From Saxidomus purpurata (Eukaryota; Mollusca; Bivalvia; Venerida; Veneridae), in assembly GCA_022818135.1 (NCBI GenBank), contig JAFMSR010000009.1, positions 23,775,061-23,839,060 on the forward strand: a DNA stretch of 64,000 bases, in the 5' to 3' direction. The stretch's first letter is position 1, and every line of letters starts with the position of its first letter. The notes under the pieces are model-generated. The model saw only the letters and a list, made by a program, of their open reading frames with translations, was not told the DNA's origin and made no database searches. Positions 61,442 to 64,000 of the stretch are shown in pieces. The position numbers were made by a program, and so were the translations under genes.

Positions 61442-62617
61442 ATATAATATTAAAAAATAACACTGTAACTAAAGCAAACTATAAACAGAGGAGATAACTG
61501 TTGTATCTAAATAACGCTAAAAATATTAATAAAACTCCTTAATCTAATATTACTAAATTAAATCATTGCATTTACTGTCATATACATATAATTGCATATA
61601 CATGTACATTAGCAGTGACAGTAGTAGGTAACTGAAACTTATCAAATGATCGAAATGTGGAACTGAAAAACTGTTGAATCAAAATGGCGTATGTTGAATG
61701 TTGTAACTTGTTATAAATTTGGAAAATCAAATGGTATTTCGTGCAGTACCCCTAAATTGAAAATTAAAGTTGGGACACAGTAAACTTTAGGCTATATTTA
61801 ATTTAATGCCGACAAAGTTTATCTACTATCGATTAAATATTTTGGTAATTTTTATTTTATTTCAGCTTGAGGCATTATTATAGCAATGAACCCCTTGAAA
61901 TGCCAATGTTTGAAAACAATATTCCATCACATGTTTAACTCAACAAAGTAAAACACATTAAGTGCAAATTTCAATAGCTTCACTGATAACGTTTCTTGCA
62001 GGAAGCAGGAATATAGATTATATTCGGTAATTTGAAGGTACAGGATTATTGGAAAGCTTTTATGAAAGTTATTTCTAATCTAATTCTCATGAATCGTAAA
62101 GCATTCAGTTCCTGCTCATTAATCATGGCAATTTTATGTTGCATGGATGAGTGTTCTGGAATACATTTGAAGAGGAAGAACGTGGTAATATTCAAACTAT
62201 TCTGTAATCTCAGGAGAAAATATAGAGAGACATTAGCATATTGATATTGGTATCTAAGTTACAGGGCGATAACTCCTCTTCTACTGAACAATTAGAATAT
62301 ATCTAGGTACGCTGTCTAGCTTACTAACTTATCACTGAACTAAACATATGCGCCTTGATTATTACACTGGAAACATATAACTGTATAAACGTAATGATAT
62401 TCATGTATTAACATATATCTTACATAACCTAGTGTTATGGTTACTGTATATATTTCAAGGGAGCAGTGTATTGTATTTATTATAATTCATTTTGCACTGT
62501 AAATGGGGGCGGGGCTTAACTGAGATATATCATAAAGTATCTACAATAAGGAACAGTTACAAAATAGCAACAGAGCAAATGTGTCAATATTCAATTAGAT
62601 ATAGTACTGTTGACTCG
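61442..62617. other. Non-coding stretch
   Basis: No supported exon. The frame beginning at the ATG at 62062 and running to GTAATA near 62186 has no supporting features. Confidence 0.45.
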
Positions 62618-62670
62618 CATAATCACGTCACTTTCTGGAGGCTATGCCTCCTAGAAATGACGTAATTATT
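62618..62670. other. Tight 53-base hairpin
   Basis: Left arm 62618-62642 (CATAATCACGTCACTTTCTG then GAGGC) pairs with right arm 62646-62670 around a TAT loop, with two single-base bulges and few mismatches. Confidence 0.7.
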
Positions 62671-63960
62671 CTCGCAAAAAATACCCTGTTAATTAGTTTT
62701 TCACGGATATTTTATGCTTATGTAAGGCTAGCTGTATAGAAAGATAGACGAGATACAAATATATTAGAACTTCATGTATATTATTATATTCCAAAGTTTA
62801 TAAACAAGCACGCTATAAATTGCACTGCACTTAAAAAAATTATAAGATGTTTGAAACCATTGGGGTACCAAATCAGAATAAGATAAACAAATTGGCATGG
62901 GTCATTACCCCGCATGTAGTGACGGGTCCGAGTTCATAAAAATACGCGGTTAATATAAGTACATTTAGTTCATTTGAATCACACGTTATGTATCTAAAAG
63001 AAACATTGAAAGGGTTTTGAACCACAAGTTAGACTGCAATTACTAAAGGAGCAATGCATACATAGATGCTCGAAAAACTAACACAAATATAATTTTGTAC
63101 AGGTTTTGATTGTTCAGCATGCAAATCTATTCAAATGTTAGGGTCATGGTTATACATACTTGGGATACAGATGCTTAACACCCGTCATTTACACTAAATA
63201 GTGATGTACGATTTAAGCGTATTTACTTCTTTAATTCCTGTAGAGCACAAAATTGCGTCATTAGTAAAAGCAGTAGACCAACCGATTAACCAATCGACAG
63301 ACCGGACGTATCGGTGAATCACGTATACCTCAATACGTCTTCATTCCGGAACTATAAACATTTTCGATCGCAATTATCTATTTCTATGTCCGTGGTATGA
63401 TATACAGCCAGAAAAATATGGATATTGTACGATAATAATGTAACGGTCATTATATTAGACCTTGCAACGACAAATTATTTTTTGTTTATACAGTTGCTAT
63501 GTAACACGATTCCACGGGAAATAACCACAGACATACAGGTGTGAATATTAATTCAAGAAGCCGGAGACAGTAAATTAGATAAGCATCCCGTCAACTTACA
63601 TAACAACGTAAAAGTACTGTTAACATTAAAGTCGATTAAATTAATGTTATCTTGCAATGAGAGGAAGTGCGCAGTCTCCAGACTGTAGGTACACTACTGT
63701 CATTTGTATTACTGGAATTGAACCGGTTTAGAAGGAAATATGGAGTTGGAGACAAATTTAAGAAGTTATGAATGTTTAAACTTCTTTTAGAGTTGTGTTT
63801 TGCCATAGAATAAAGATAGTAACAAATGATGAAGATTCAAATTACAGTACTGGGTTCTAATTATATGAAGTGATGAAAACAGTTGTCGATAACTTGCTCC
63901 AAAACATCATAAGCAGCATCTTTGAACTTAAGACATTTATAGTCAACTGATTTTTAACAT
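62671..63960. other. Non-coding stretch before the terminal acceptor
   Basis: No gene or repeat recognised. Confidence 0.5.
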
Positions 63961-63996
63961 TTTTTTTCTATCTTATTTCTTTTTGCTTACTTCCAG
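63961..63996 (+). other. Strong 3' splice site; probable start of shared exon at 63997
   Basis: A pyrimidine tract of more than 30 bases (TTTTTTTCTATCTTATTTCT then TTTTGCTTACTTCCAG) ends in CAG at 63994-63996, and TGATTTTTAAC near 63948 could supply a branch point. Only AAAG of any following exon is visible. If this is the shared exon, a phase 0 junction would read ...D-L-E-K or D-I-E-K, with the next codon starting at G64000. Confidence 0.5.
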
Positions 63997-64000
63997 AAAG

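Overview
The window is about 66% A+T, has no long intact genes, and is packed with repeats. It looks like one stretch of an invertebrate nuclear genome, most probably a bivalve mollusc. That assignment rests on elements I recognise as bivalve-type: several elements combining a (TCCG)n-like microsatellite with a 160-170 bp tandem core, tRNA-derived SINEs, MITEs with pogo-like ends, a mariner and a LINE tail. The species cannot be named from the sequence.

The best-supported coding content is four short exons on the plus strand: 662-742, 21513-21599, 35276-35458 and 53948-54133. Each starts with ATG, runs open, and stops in phase 0 at a GT donor, after codons reading D-L-E, D-L-T, D-L-E and D-I-E. 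The last two are clear paralogues of each other (about 25 of 62 residues identical by hand alignment; 13 of the last 15). The first two share the start M-N-A-S. The window ends in a strong polypyrimidine tract and an AG acceptor at 63996. The simplest model is the 5' part of one large gene with at least four alternative promoters and first exons, joined in phase 0 to a shared exon that begins at or after 63997. This would give one protein with interchangeable basic cytosolic N-termini. I do not recognise the protein.

Layout: 1-742 promoter with TATA box and exon 1a. 743-21512, intron-like: a complete mariner broken by one frameshift (5028-6362), three diverged copies of a 1-2.6 kb repeated block, a 780 bp insertion with a 9 bp target duplication, and a MITE. 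21513-22066, exon 1b followed at once by a 108 bp tandem repeat. 22067-35275, minisatellites, a second microsatellite-plus-tandem element (24834-26420) with an insertion carrying NRF-1-like and YY1-like sites, two MITEs and two tRNA-like sequences. 35276-35458, exon 1c. 36365-37131, a G/T-only homopolymer block that is probably an assembly artefact. 37359-37533 (minus), a possible exon of another gene. 38331-39315, a 5'-truncated LINE. 43156-43556 (minus), a broken coding remnant. 43862-45346, a third microsatellite-plus-tandem element. 46945-47577 and 48780-49742, satellite arrays. 52108-53399, a perfect palindrome, a SINE and a hammerhead-ribozyme-like fold. 53948-54133, exon 1d. 57576-57659, a possible further promoter and exon. 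58799 to the end: a G-quadruplex motif, a second SINE, fold-back elements and the acceptor.

Most long open frames in the window are by-products of tandem repeats or homopolymers and are not annotated as genes.
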